A stretch of 64,000 nucleotides of DNA, taken from Chitinophaga rhizophila (GTDB lineage: Bacteria > Bacteroidota > Bacteroidia > Chitinophagales > Chitinophagaceae). Within the stretch, counting starts at the first letter, position 1. Each line of letters begins with the position of its first letter. A model generated the notes under the pieces. It ran no database searches. It saw nothing but the letters and a program-made list of their open reading frames with translations, and had not been told where the DNA came from. The stretch is taken from contig NZ_JAICCF010000007.1 in assembly GCF_019492185.1 (NCBI RefSeq), positions 1-64,000 on the forward strand, in the 5' to 3' direction. The position numbers were made by a program, and so were the translations under genes. Shown piece by piece: positions 52,987 to 60,789 of the stretch.

Positions 52987-54333
52987 ATGCCCGGAACTGT
53001 CCTGATAATAGATGATGAAGAGAAACTGCGTAGCCTGATGAAAAGGATTATTGCACTGGAAGGCTTTCATGTCCTTGAAGCTGGTAATATTAAAAGTGCC
53101 CAGAAAATAATCGACAAAGAAGAAATAGATGTCATACTCTGTGATGTGAAACTACCCGATGGCAGCGGCGTAGACTATGCCAGAACTATTAAAGAGAAAA
53201 ATTCCTCCCTGGAGGTCATATTGCTGACCGCTTATGGCAATATACCCGATGGTGTACAGGCTATTAAGAACGGTGCCTTTGATTACCTTACAAAGGGCGA
53301 CGACAATAACCGGATAATTCCTTTGCTGAACAGGGCGCTGGAGAAAGTACAGCTACAGAAGCGCATTGAAAAACTGGAAAGCCAGGTGGGTAAGAAATAC
53401 AGCTTCGATAGTATATTAGGCACCTCCCGGGTTATACAGGATGCCATTCAACAGGCCGGCAAGGTGGCTCCGGCAGATACTACCGTGCTGCTGCTGGGAG
53501 AAACGGGCACCGGTAAGGAAGTCTTTGCACAGGCCATTCACAATAACAGTAAAAGGGCCGGTAAATCTTTCGTTGCATTGAACTGTAGCGCCTTCAGCAG
53601 GGAACTGCTTGAGAGTGAACTATTCGGATACAAAGCAGGCGCTTTTACCAGCGCTGTCCGCGATAAAAAAGGGCTCATAGAAGAAGCCAACGCTGGCACC
53701 ATCTTCCTGGACGAAATAGGCGAAATGCCGCTCGATCTGCAAAGTAAACTGCTACGTGTACTGGAGACAGGCGAATTTATCAAAGTAGGCGATACCAAAC
53801 CCACGAAGGTGAATGTTAGAATCATTGCGGCCACCAACAGAGACCTGAAACAGGAAGCAGAAAAAGGTCATTTTCGTGAAGATCTGTATTACCGCCTCCA
53901 CGTATTTGCCATTACACTGCCACCACTGAGAGAGCGTAAAAAAGATATCCCACTGCTGGCGGAGTATTTTGTAGGTATGTTCTCTGCGAAGATCAATCAG
54001 CGTAAGCAAAAGATCTCGCCGGAGTTTATAGAAAAGCTGCAGCTACACGAGTGGAAAGGTAATATCCGCGAACTGAAAAACGTCCTGGAAAGAGCGGTGA
54101 TTATGGCCGGTGGTGAAGAGCTGACAGTAGACCATCTTCCCCTTGATCTCCAGATTGCCGGCAAGGCTAACACGCCTCTTTCTGCATTCGACCTGGCAAG
54201 TGTTGAGAAGCTGCATATAATCAGGGTGTTACACCATACAAAAAATAACAAAACCGAAGCTGCCCGCCTGTTGAATATCGGCCTGGCCACACTCTACCGC
54301 AAGATAGAAGAATACGGCCTCAATCACCAGTAA
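52987..54333 (+). CDS. NtrC-family sigma-54-dependent response regulator, probable Kdp regulator
   Basis: 448 aa from the ATG (an in-frame TTG six codons earlier lies in the promoter). Receiver domain with Asp9/Asp10 and phospho-acceptor Asp53 ('LCDVKLPDGSG'); AAA+ domain with Walker A 'GETGTGKE' and Walker B 'GTIFLDEIGEMP'. The sigma-54 contact loop reads GAFTSA rather than the usual GAFTGA. The C-terminal Fis-type helix-turn-helix is 'NKTEAARLLNIGLATLYRKI'. It precedes the kdp operon on the same strand, and no KdpE-type regulator exists in the locus, so it is the likely partner of the kinase at 61916; this is inference from position. Confidence 0.92.
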   Translation: MPGTVLIIDDEEKLRSLMKRIIALEGFHVLEAGNIKSAQKIIDKEEIDVILCDVKLPDGSGVDYARTIKEKNSSLEVILLTAYGNIPDGVQAIKNGAFDYLTKGDDNNRIIPLLNRALEKVQLQKRIEKLESQVGKKYSFDSILGTSRVIQDAIQQAGKVAPADTTVLLLGETGTGKEVFAQAIHNNSKRAGKSFVALNCSAFSRELLESELFGYKAGAFTSAVRDKKGLIEEANAGTIFLDEIGEMPLDLQSKLLRVLETGEFIKVGDTKPTKVNVRIIAATNRDLKQEAEKGHFREDLYYRLHVFAITLPPLRERKKDIPLLAEYFVGMFSAKINQRKQKISPEFIEKLQLHEWKGNIRELKNVLERAVIMAGGEELTVDHLPLDLQIAGKANTPLSAFDLASVEKLHIIRVLHHTKNNKTEAARLLNIGLATLYRKIEEYGLNHQ

Positions 54334-54778
54334 CATTCCGCTTCAGTGCACAGGCTATCTCCCCGACCACCGCATGCTCGTCAGACCCGATATACTGACT
54401 GGTGCCGTTTATGATCAATTGCGGTGTATACACGCCTGAAAGGCCCATTCCGGCGGCATACATCTGCTGCCGGAGGGAGAAAGCATGGTCACTGAAGCGG
54501 TCTTTCCAACCCTGACCATCCCAATAATCTACGTGGTAGGCCATCACATATAAGCGCCTGTTCTCACTCTCCTTTTCTATTCTGCCGATTAGTTCATCTG
54601 CCTGCGGACAACCCGAACATCCTTCAGAAGTAAACAGTTCCACTACTGCAAATCCTTTACTATCTGCCTGCTACAGCTGTCTGATGGCCTGCCCATTCCG
54701 CCGGTCAGAAAATGCTACCATACCAATCAACATTGCCACCAGGGCAATACCGATTAAAAACACACCGAAAAGTCTCAT
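54320..54778 (-). pseudogene. DUF1223-like thioredoxin-fold protein interrupted by an amber codon
   Basis: Read from ATG at 54778, the frame encodes a membrane anchor or signal (MRLFGVFLIGIALVAMLIGM...), then hits TAG at 54671-54673 (codon 36). It continues without frameshift as 'KGFAVVELFTSEGCSGCPQAD' split here as 'KGFAVVELFTSEG' and 'CSGCPQAD', then 'GVYTPQLIINGTSQYIGSD' to 54320, 152 codons in all. The CxxC and 'YTPQ' segments are typical of DUF1223/thioredoxin-like proteins. A GTG at 54643 could start a cytosolic 107-aa product without the export signal. The 3' end overlaps the convergent regulator gene by 14 bp. Confidence 0.7.
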
Positions 54779-54941
54779 AATGCTGCTTGTTTAGCTGCTG
54801 TATACGTGATGGATATAACTATACAAGTGGACGCCAACAGGCAGATAAAGAGAAGGGGAAGCAGGCAGGAAAGGCAAATCAACCGGTGAACAGGACAATA
54901 GGTAAGCTGAATAGCGAATCCCCTCCAATTTGATAAACCAT

Positions 54942-54965
54942 CCTCTCAAAATGAGAGGGTTTTTA
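54942..54965 (+). terminator. Hairpin plus U-tract in the kdp upstream region
   Basis: CCTCTCA (54942-54948) / TGAGAGG (54952-54958), 3-nt loop, followed by GTTTTTAAA: an intrinsic terminator on the plus strand. No plus-strand gene ends just before it, so it may be an attenuator in the kdp leader or a block to read-through. Confidence 0.55.
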
Positions 54966-55058
54966 AATGGCACGGATGGCAGGATGTGCGACACTATCAT
55001 ACACAAATAAATAATAATCAATCAATTAATAGCAGCCAGCCAGCCTGTTAGCACTTCG

Positions 55059-55072
55059 GGCATTGCATTCGC
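55059..55072 (+). promoter_or_regulatory. Possible sigma-54 promoter of the kdp operon
   Basis: GG (55059-55060) - 10 bp - GC (55071-55072) in the context GGGCATTGCATTCGCC, partial match to TGGCAC-N5-TTGCA. Transcription would start near 55084, 15 bp before the first ATG. Its presence is expected if the NtrC-type regulator controls kdp. The match is modest. Confidence 0.35.
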
Positions 55073-55098
55073 CTAACTATCCCTGTAAATCATGTTAT

Positions 55099-55458
55099 AT
55101 GAACCAATATGAAGCCGCCGCTCAGATAGCGGATGAAATACCAGACATACAAAAAGAAATTGTACGTGCTCCTGTATTCGGAAGTGCATATCTCTCAGTA
55201 AAAGTATTGGCTAATTACACGGCAAAGATGTTACAGCAACATCAGTTAAAGCAGGTACACCGTTGCATGCTGTTGGCAGAAAAGATCTACAATCGCGGCA
55301 ACCAGCTGGTAAAGACAGCGATAGAAAATGTCTTTATCTTCTCCTTTTCCAGCTTCCGGATGTCCTGCACCCGTCAGGAGTGGCTGGAGGTACAGCGCAT
55401 CATGCCGGCTGTACTCTTCTCTCTTTACATCCAGCAGGTATTAAAACCAGGCGTATAA
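55099..55458 (+). CDS. Kdp-linked small conserved-type protein
   Basis: 119 aa, beginning MNQYEAAAQIADEIPDIQKE. An upstream in-frame TTG at 55063 is rejected because it falls in the promoter area. The product looks like an all-helical soluble protein ('SVKVLANYTAKMLQQHQL', 'HRCMLLAEKIYNRGN', 'TAIENVFIFSFSS'), with no signal peptide or transmembrane segment. I believe similar small proteins accompany kdp genes in other Bacteroidetes, but no function is known to me. First gene of the kdp operon. Confidence 0.75.
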   Translation: MNQYEAAAQIADEIPDIQKEIVRAPVFGSAYLSVKVLANYTAKMLQQHQLKQVHRCMLLAEKIYNRGNQLVKTAIENVFIFSFSSFRMSCTRQEWLEVQRIMPAVLFSLYIQQVLKPGV

Positions 55459-55487
55459 ATATTTACTGTCAACAAAACACCACTCAT

Positions 55488-55571
55488 ATGTTAATAGCAA
55501 TCTACCTGCTGATTATACTAGTCTGCTTTTATCTATTCTATAAATCGCTTGACTTTTTTGAAAACATATAA
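55488..55571 (+). CDS. 27-aa single-span membrane peptide in the kdp operon
   Basis: Starts MLIAIYLLIILVCFYLFYKS and ends in 'LDFFENI'. A hydrophobic helix is followed by a short charged tail. It lies 29 bp after the previous gene and 11 bp before KdpF. Not KdpF itself, since the 'LLKPEKF' tail is missing. Possibly an extra subunit stabilising the pump; inference. Confidence 0.6.
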   Translation: MLIAIYLLIILVCFYLFYKSLDFFENI

Positions 55572-55582
55572 CTGCACCTACT

Positions 55583-55663
55583 ATGATGACATTGCTGCTT
55601 ATAATATCCGTCCTCGTATTTATCTACCTGGTATACGTACTACTGAAACCTGAAAAATTCTGA
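55583..55663 (+). CDS. kdpF: KdpF, small subunit of the potassium-transporting ATPase
   Basis: 26 aa: MMTLLLIISVLVFIYLVYVL followed by the hallmark tail LKPEKF. KdpF is a one-helix lipid-like stabiliser of the KdpABC complex in the inner membrane. It sits immediately upstream of kdpA, in canonical order. Confidence 0.9.
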   Translation: MMTLLLIISVLVFIYLVYVLLKPEKF

Positions 55664-55681
55664 TCTCAAACCGATTAATAC

Positions 55682-57394
55682 ATGAACAGCGAAATACCCG
55701 GTGTTGTCTGCACCTTTATTATCACACTGGCAATAGCTTTCCCGCTGGGGATATACATAGCCAAAGTCCTGCAGGGAGAACGGACAATCACTGACTTTTT
55801 GAATCCGGCGGAGCGTTTTATCTATCGCATCTGTGGTATTGATCCTCACCAGGAGATGAACTGGAAGCAGCATATGGCCGCACTGTTATCCATCAATCTA
55901 GTATGGGTAATATATGCCTTCCTGATACTGTTATTCCAGTCGCACCTGCCGCTTAATCCGGATGGCAATCCTGACATGACGCCTGATCTGGCTTTTAATA
56001 CCGCTATCAGTTTCCTGGTGAACTGTAATCTGCAGCACTATTCAGGGGAATCTGGTATAACATATTTCTCACAGCTTTGCGTAGTCACCTTCCTGCAATT
56101 TGTTTCTGCCGCTACCGGCGTTGCCGCAGTAGCTGTATTATTCAGAGCCTTTGCAGAAAAGACGACTGAAAAGCTGGGCAACTTCTTCGTTTTCTTTACC
56201 CGTGCCATCACCCGTATACTGCTACCGTTAAGCATTATCATGGCGATTATCCTGGTATTCAACGGTACGCCGGCAAGCTTTGACGGGAAAGACAGTATCG
56301 TTACGCTGCAGGGCGATAGCGTACAGGTATCCAGAGGTCCGGCAGCAGGTATGATCGCTATCAAACACCTGGGTACCAATGGCGGAGGATGGTTTGGCAC
56401 TAACTCGGCACATCCGCTGGAGAATCCAAACTACCTGACTAATATGACTGAGATAATCGCACAGGTGATTATACCTATGGCGCTGATATTTGCGTTCGGC
56501 TTCTTTATTCGCAGAAAGAAACTGGGGTATGTCATCTTTGGCGTAATGACCGCAGGCATGCTTACCCTGATGATACCTGCTATGATCACTGAATTGTCGG
56601 GCAACCCGGTGTTACACCACATCGGATTGAAAGATGCCGCAGCCATGGAAGGGAAAGAAGTGCGGATAGGCGTTGCAGCATCAGCCTACTGGCAGGTAAT
56701 GACGACTATCATCTCCACCGGTTCAGTCAATTCCATGCATGACAGTTCTATGCCTTTATCCGGCGCTATGCAAATGCTGGGTATGATGACCAACTGTTTC
56801 TATGGTGGTAAGGGAGTAGGGCTGCTCAACTACTTTATCTTCCTGATCATAGCGGTATTCATATCCGGACTGATGGTAGGACGTACGCCCGAGTTCATGG
56901 GCCGTAAAGTCGAGGCCAGAGAAATGAAGATTGCAGCTATTATTGCACTCTTCCATCCCTTCCTGATACTGGTGGGTACAGCCTTATCCGCATACTTCGC
57001 AGCACATCATCCGCAAATAGGATGGGCAGTACAGCCAGCCAGCTGGTTTAATAATCCATCGAATCATGGCTTCTCAGAGATGCTGTATGAGTATACCTCA
57101 TCATCTGCCAATAACGGTTCCGGCTTTGAAGGTCTGACTGACAATAATATCTTCTGGAATATCAGTACCGGCATCATAATGATACTGGGCAGGTTTATTC
57201 CGATTATCGGTCCGGTAGCTATTGCGGGTATACTGGCTAAAAAGAAATACATCCCCGAATCAGCTGGGACGTTGCAGACAGACACTGTCACATTTGGCAT
57301 CATGACATATGCCGTGATAATGATCATTGCCGCACTGGCCTTCTTCCCTGCACTGACACTCGGACCGATAGCCGAACATTTCATCTCCTATTAA
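55682..57394 (+). CDS. kdpA: KdpA, potassium-binding channel-like subunit
   Basis: 570 aa, about the usual length. Polytopic membrane protein with the four selectivity-filter-type loops expected in KdpA: 'GTNGGGWFGTNSAHP', the segment around 'STGSVNSMHDS', 'MTNCFYGGKGVGLLNY' and 'SSANNGSGFEGLT'. It binds K+ from the periplasm and hands it to KdpB during high-affinity uptake. 18 bp after kdpF. Confidence 0.98.
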   Translation: MNSEIPGVVCTFIITLAIAFPLGIYIAKVLQGERTITDFLNPAERFIYRICGIDPHQEMNWKQHMAALLSINLVWVIYAFLILLFQSHLPLNPDGNPDMTPDLAFNTAISFLVNCNLQHYSGESGITYFSQLCVVTFLQFVSAATGVAAVAVLFRAFAEKTTEKLGNFFVFFTRAITRILLPLSIIMAIILVFNGTPASFDGKDSIVTLQGDSVQVSRGPAAGMIAIKHLGTNGGGWFGTNSAHPLENPNYLTNMTEIIAQVIIPMALIFAFGFFIRRKKLGYVIFGVMTAGMLTLMIPAMITELSGNPVLHHIGLKDAAAMEGKEVRIGVAASAYWQVMTTIISTGSVNSMHDSSMPLSGAMQMLGMMTNCFYGGKGVGLLNYFIFLIIAVFISGLMVGRTPEFMGRKVEAREMKIAAIIALFHPFLILVGTALSAYFAAHHPQIGWAVQPASWFNNPSNHGFSEMLYEYTSSSANNGSGFEGLTDNNIFWNISTGIIMILGRFIPIIGPVAIAGILAKKKYIPESAGTLQTDTVTFGIMTYAVIMIIAALAFFPALTLGPIAEHFISY

Positions 57395-57475
57395 TGCCCT
57401 CAGTTATCATCTTGTGATATACCATTATCAACTTGACTATCCTATGAAAACCCGGTTTGCTAAACATTGAATAAT

Positions 57476-59533
57476 ATGTCTGACAATACTCATAAAACTG
57501 CATTATTTGAACCTGCCCTCATGAGTGGCGCGTTGAAACAGGCTTTCCTGAAACTATCTCCGAAGATAATGTTCCGTAATCCGGTGATGTTCACCGTAGA
57601 AATCGGCACCGCTATTATGCTCGGCGTAACAGTGTATACTGCTTTCACCGGAGATATTGCCCAGGGATCTTTCGGATATAACCTGACTGTATTTATCATA
57701 CTGCTGCTGACATTACTCTTTGCCAACTTTGCAGAAGCAATTGCAGAAGCACGCGGTAAAGCGCAGGCAGAAAGTCTGCGGAAGACGAGAGAAGAAACCC
57801 CTGCCAAAAAGGTACTGGCAGTGGGAGAAGTATATACCAATGAGATCAGGATTGTACCCTCTTCACAGCTTCGTAAAGGAGATTTCTTTGTATGTGAAGC
57901 CGGTGATATGATACCTATGGATGGTGAGATTGTGCAGGGACTTGCTACTATTGATGAATCAGCCATTACAGGGGAATCAGCCCCGGTAATCAGAGAGTCA
58001 GGCGGTGATAAATCCTCCGTAACCGGAGGTACTAAAGTATTAAGTGACCGCATCAAGGTACGCGTAACCACTGATCCGGGGGAGAGTTTTCTGGACAAAA
58101 TGATTGCCCTGGTAGAAGGGGCAAGCCGTCAGAAAACGCCTAACGAGATAGCGCTTACCATTTTACTGGCGAGCTTTACACTGGTCTTCACTATTGTATG
58201 TGTAACCCTCAAACCCTTTGGCGACTATGCAAATACGCCTATTACGATTGCTGCATTTGTATCCTTATTTGTTTGCCTGATACCTACAACTATCGGCGGA
58301 CTACTCAGCGCCATCGGGATTGCCGGCATGGACCGGGCGCTAAGAGCGAATGTAATTACCAAAAGCGGTAAGGCAGTGGAGACCGCAGGTGATATTGATA
58401 CCTTATTGCTCGATAAAACAGGGACGATTACTATTGGTAACAGGAAAGCAACACATTTCTGGCCGGCGTATGCAGTCGGTAAGAAGGAGTTTTTTGAGGC
58501 CTGCACATTGGCGTCCCTGGCAGATGAAACGCCGGAAGGCAAGTCAATTATTGAACTGGCAGCTGAAAAGGGCATCAAGGCCAACACACTGAATAGCGAT
58601 AAAGCCACCTTTATTGAATTTACAGCAGAGACCCGTAGCAGTGGTATTAACCTGGATGGCGTACGTATCCGCAAAGGCGCTTTTGACGCTATCCGCAATA
58701 TTGTAACGCGTGCCGGTCATGCCTTTGCCATAGAGATGGAGGAAAAGGTAAAAGAGATATCCTCTAATGGAGGTACACCTTTGGTGGTAAGCCGTAATGA
58801 GGAAGTGATCGGAGTAATAGAGCTGCAGGACATCATCAAACCAGGTATACAGGAACGTTTTGAGCGTCTGCGCCGTATGGGAGTAAAGACAGTGATGGTA
58901 ACCGGAGACAATCCGCTGACCGCAAGATACATTGCCGAAAAAGCCGGCGTAGATGACTTCATTGCAGAAGCGAAACCAGAAGATAAGATGATCTATATCC
59001 GCAAGGAACAGGAAGGCGGAAAACTGGTGGCCATGATGGGGGATGGTACCAATGATGCCCCGGCACTGGCACAGGCAGATGTAGGCGTTGCTATGAATAG
59101 TGGTACGCAGGCAGCAAAGGAAGCAGGTAATATGGTGGACCTGGATAATGATCCGACCAAGCTGATTGAGATCGTAGAAATAGGCAAACAGCTGCTGATG
59201 ACACGAGGTACACTGACTACCTTCTCTATAGCAAACGACGTAGCCAAGTACTTTGCCATTGTACCGGCATTGTTTGTGACAGCTATTCCTGCATTACAAG
59301 GGCTTAATGTGATGCGGCTTGCATCTCCGGAGAGCGCTATTCTATCCGCAGTGATCTTTAATGCACTGATCATTCCGGCCTTGATCCCGCTGGCTTTAAG
59401 GGGCGTTGCCTATAAGCCTATCGGAGCGAGTGCCCTCTTACGCAGAAACCTGCTGATCTATGGCTTCGGCGGTGTGATCATTCCCTTTATAGGTATCAAG
59501 ATCATCGACCTGTTCCTGAGTCTTTTTATGTAA
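57476..59533 (+). CDS. kdpB: KdpB, P-type ATPase catalytic subunit
   Basis: 685 aa from the ATG (an in-frame TTG three codons earlier is less likely). P-type ATPase motifs: actuator 'AITGESAPV', phosphorylation site Asp313 in 'LLLDKTGTITIG', and hinge 'MMGDGTNDAPALAQADVG'. The Ser in the TGES loop, known in E. coli as an inhibitory phosphorylation site, is present. Hydrolyses ATP to drive K+ uptake with KdpA. Separated from kdpA by 81 bp that hold only a tiny 8-codon frame. Confidence 0.98.
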   Translation: MSDNTHKTALFEPALMSGALKQAFLKLSPKIMFRNPVMFTVEIGTAIMLGVTVYTAFTGDIAQGSFGYNLTVFIILLLTLLFANFAEAIAEARGKAQAESLRKTREETPAKKVLAVGEVYTNEIRIVPSSQLRKGDFFVCEAGDMIPMDGEIVQGLATIDESAITGESAPVIRESGGDKSSVTGGTKVLSDRIKVRVTTDPGESFLDKMIALVEGASRQKTPNEIALTILLASFTLVFTIVCVTLKPFGDYANTPITIAAFVSLFVCLIPTTIGGLLSAIGIAGMDRALRANVITKSGKAVETAGDIDTLLLDKTGTITIGNRKATHFWPAYAVGKKEFFEACTLASLADETPEGKSIIELAAEKGIKANTLNSDKATFIEFTAETRSSGINLDGVRIRKGAFDAIRNIVTRAGHAFAIEMEEKVKEISSNGGTPLVVSRNEEVIGVIELQDIIKPGIQERFERLRRMGVKTVMVTGDNPLTARYIAEKAGVDDFIAEAKPEDKMIYIRKEQEGGKLVAMMGDGTNDAPALAQADVGVAMNSGTQAAKEAGNMVDLDNDPTKLIEIVEIGKQLLMTRGTLTTFSIANDVAKYFAIVPALFVTAIPALQGLNVMRLASPESAILSAVIFNALIIPALIPLALRGVAYKPIGASALLRRNLLIYGFGGVIIPFIGIKIIDLFLSLFM

Positions 59534-59560
59534 TACACAGATTTAAAATAAGCAACTATC

Positions 59561-60124
59561 ATGAAAAAGTATATATGGCCTTCAGTAAAACTCACCCTGT
59601 TTATGGTACTGGTATTAGCCGTACTGTATCCGTCTTTGATTGCGGCAGTTGGGAAGGCAGCGCCGGGTAAAGGAAAAGGAGAAACACTCTCTGTAAACGG
59701 AGTGGTAGTAGGTTATGAGAATGTGGGGCAACGATTTACTGAAGATAAATACTTCAATGGCCGTCCGTCGGCGGTAGACTACAACGCCGCAGGATCGGCA
59801 GGATCCAATAAAGGGATATCCAATCCGGACTACCAGAAAACAGTGCAGGAGCGTATTGATAGTTTCCTGGCGCACAACCCGGGCGTACAGAAAGAAGACA
59901 TTCCCGCGGAACTGGTGACAGCTTCAGGTAGTGGTCTGGACCCGGATATATCACCTGCGGCGGCAATGATACAGGTAAAGCGTATAGCAGCAACGCGCCG
60001 GTTACCGGAACACAGGCTGCAGACACTGATAGCTGATCAGACCCACAGGCCATTACTTGGCTTTGCAGGTCCGGAGAAAGTGAATGTACTGAAACTCAAT
60101 ATCGCACTGGATACGTTAAAATAA
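59561..60124 (+). CDS. kdpC: KdpC, accessory subunit of the potassium ATPase
   Basis: 187 aa. One N-terminal transmembrane helix ('KLTLFMVLVLAVLYPSLIAA'), then the KdpC periplasmic domain with 'FNGRPSAVDYNAAGSAGSN', 'LVTASGSGLDPDISPAAA' and 'LIADQTHRPLLGFAGPEKVN'. It completes the KdpFABC complex. 27 bp downstream of kdpB. Confidence 0.97.
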   Translation: MKKYIWPSVKLTLFMVLVLAVLYPSLIAAVGKAAPGKGKGETLSVNGVVVGYENVGQRFTEDKYFNGRPSAVDYNAAGSAGSNKGISNPDYQKTVQERIDSFLAHNPGVQKEDIPAELVTASGSGLDPDISPAAAMIQVKRIAATRRLPEHRLQTLIADQTHRPLLGFAGPEKVNVLKLNIALDTLK

Positions 60125-60135
60125 ACAGATCTGAC

Positions 60136-60693
60136 ATGGATAATGACAAAGTGATAGTCAGAAAGGCGGTGCTATCCGATTGTAAATACGCCGCTATAAT
60201 TACGGCAGAAATGGAAGCATCCGCCAGAGCAAGAGGAACAGGCATCAGTAAGCGGTCTGTGAATGCGATTATGAAGAAGATACGGGAGGGGAAGGCCGTG
60301 ATTGCACTGACAGTCAGTAAGATATGGGTAGGCTTCTCATATATTGAAAGCTGGAGCGATGGCACATTTGTTTCCAACTCGGGTATGATCGTCAATCCAG
60401 CCTTTCGTGGACTCGGCGTTGCATCAAGGATAAAAAAGAGAATATTCCGTTTATCGCGGGAGAAATATCCGGAGGCCAAGGTATTCAGCATTACCAGCGG
60501 ACTGACCATCATGCGGATGAATAGCAAACTAGGATTTTTACCAGTCACCTTTAATGAAATAACCAGGGATCCGGAGTTCTGGAAAGGATGTAAGAGTTGT
60601 GTTAACTTCAACATTCTGCAGAAGAAGGGATGCCAGCATTGTCTGTGTACAGCCATGCTTTACACGCCACCAGGCGTAGAGACAGAAAACTAA
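60136..60693 (+). CDS. GNAT-family N-acetyltransferase in the kdp operon
   Basis: 185 aa. GNAT fold: acetyl-CoA loop 'VNPAFRGLGVASRIKKRIF', substrate-side 'GTFVSNSGMIV', and a C-terminal Cys-rich tail 'KGCKSCVNFNIL' / 'CQHCLCTAMLY'. The whole layout ('EMEASARARGTGISKRS', 'EGKAVIALT', 'WVGFSYIESW') strongly resembles the GNAT protein encoded with arginine-biosynthesis genes in Bacteroidetes, thought to act as N-acetylglutamate synthase. No arg gene is nearby: it starts 11 bp after kdpC, so it is probably co-transcribed with the pump. Its role there is unknown; a link between K+ and glutamate/arginine pools is speculative. Confidence 0.85.
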   Translation: MDNDKVIVRKAVLSDCKYAAIITAEMEASARARGTGISKRSVNAIMKKIREGKAVIALTVSKIWVGFSYIESWSDGTFVSNSGMIVNPAFRGLGVASRIKKRIFRLSREKYPEAKVFSITSGLTIMRMNSKLGFLPVTFNEITRDPEFWKGCKSCVNFNILQKKGCQHCLCTAMLYTPPGVETEN

Positions 60694-60694
60694 C

Positions 60695-60775
60695 CTCACA
60701 CCTTCCGTACCCGGCAAAAGGACGCTTCTCTTGATGAGAAGATCAGTGCTATGCCAGTACGGAAAGTGAGTTTTT
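60695..60775 (+). other. Structured RNA/terminator-like element between the GNAT gene and kdpD
   Basis: Nested pairing: CTCAC (60695-60699) with GTGAG (60766-60770), TTCCGTAC (60703-60710) with GTACGGAA (60757-60764), GGCA (60713-60716) with TGCC (60752-60755), and an apical CTTCTC/GAGAAG stem (60725-60741), followed by TTTTT. It could be a terminator that lowers sensor-gene expression relative to the pump, or a processing/regulatory structure. Confidence 0.6.
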
Positions 60776-60789
60776 GAACATTACAGTCC

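Larger units (their letters stand above)
54779..55098. other. Upstream region of the kdp operon
   Basis: 320 bp. It holds an intrinsic-terminator-like hairpin (54942-54965) and a possible sigma-54 promoter (55059-55072). No TAnnTTTG element on the plus strand and no recognised riboswitch. Confidence 0.5.

Noticed and set aside
54961..54990. Sigma-54 promoter at TGGCACG (54968) in the kdp upstream region
   Set aside because: The -24-like box looks good, but no GC occurs at the required 10-bp distance.
54791..55021. Minus-strand 76-codon frame before the kdp operon
   Set aside because: Runs through the terminator-like hairpin, with odd composition and no motif.
57443..57469. Eight-codon ORF between kdpA and kdpB
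   Set aside because: Too short to support; probably chance.
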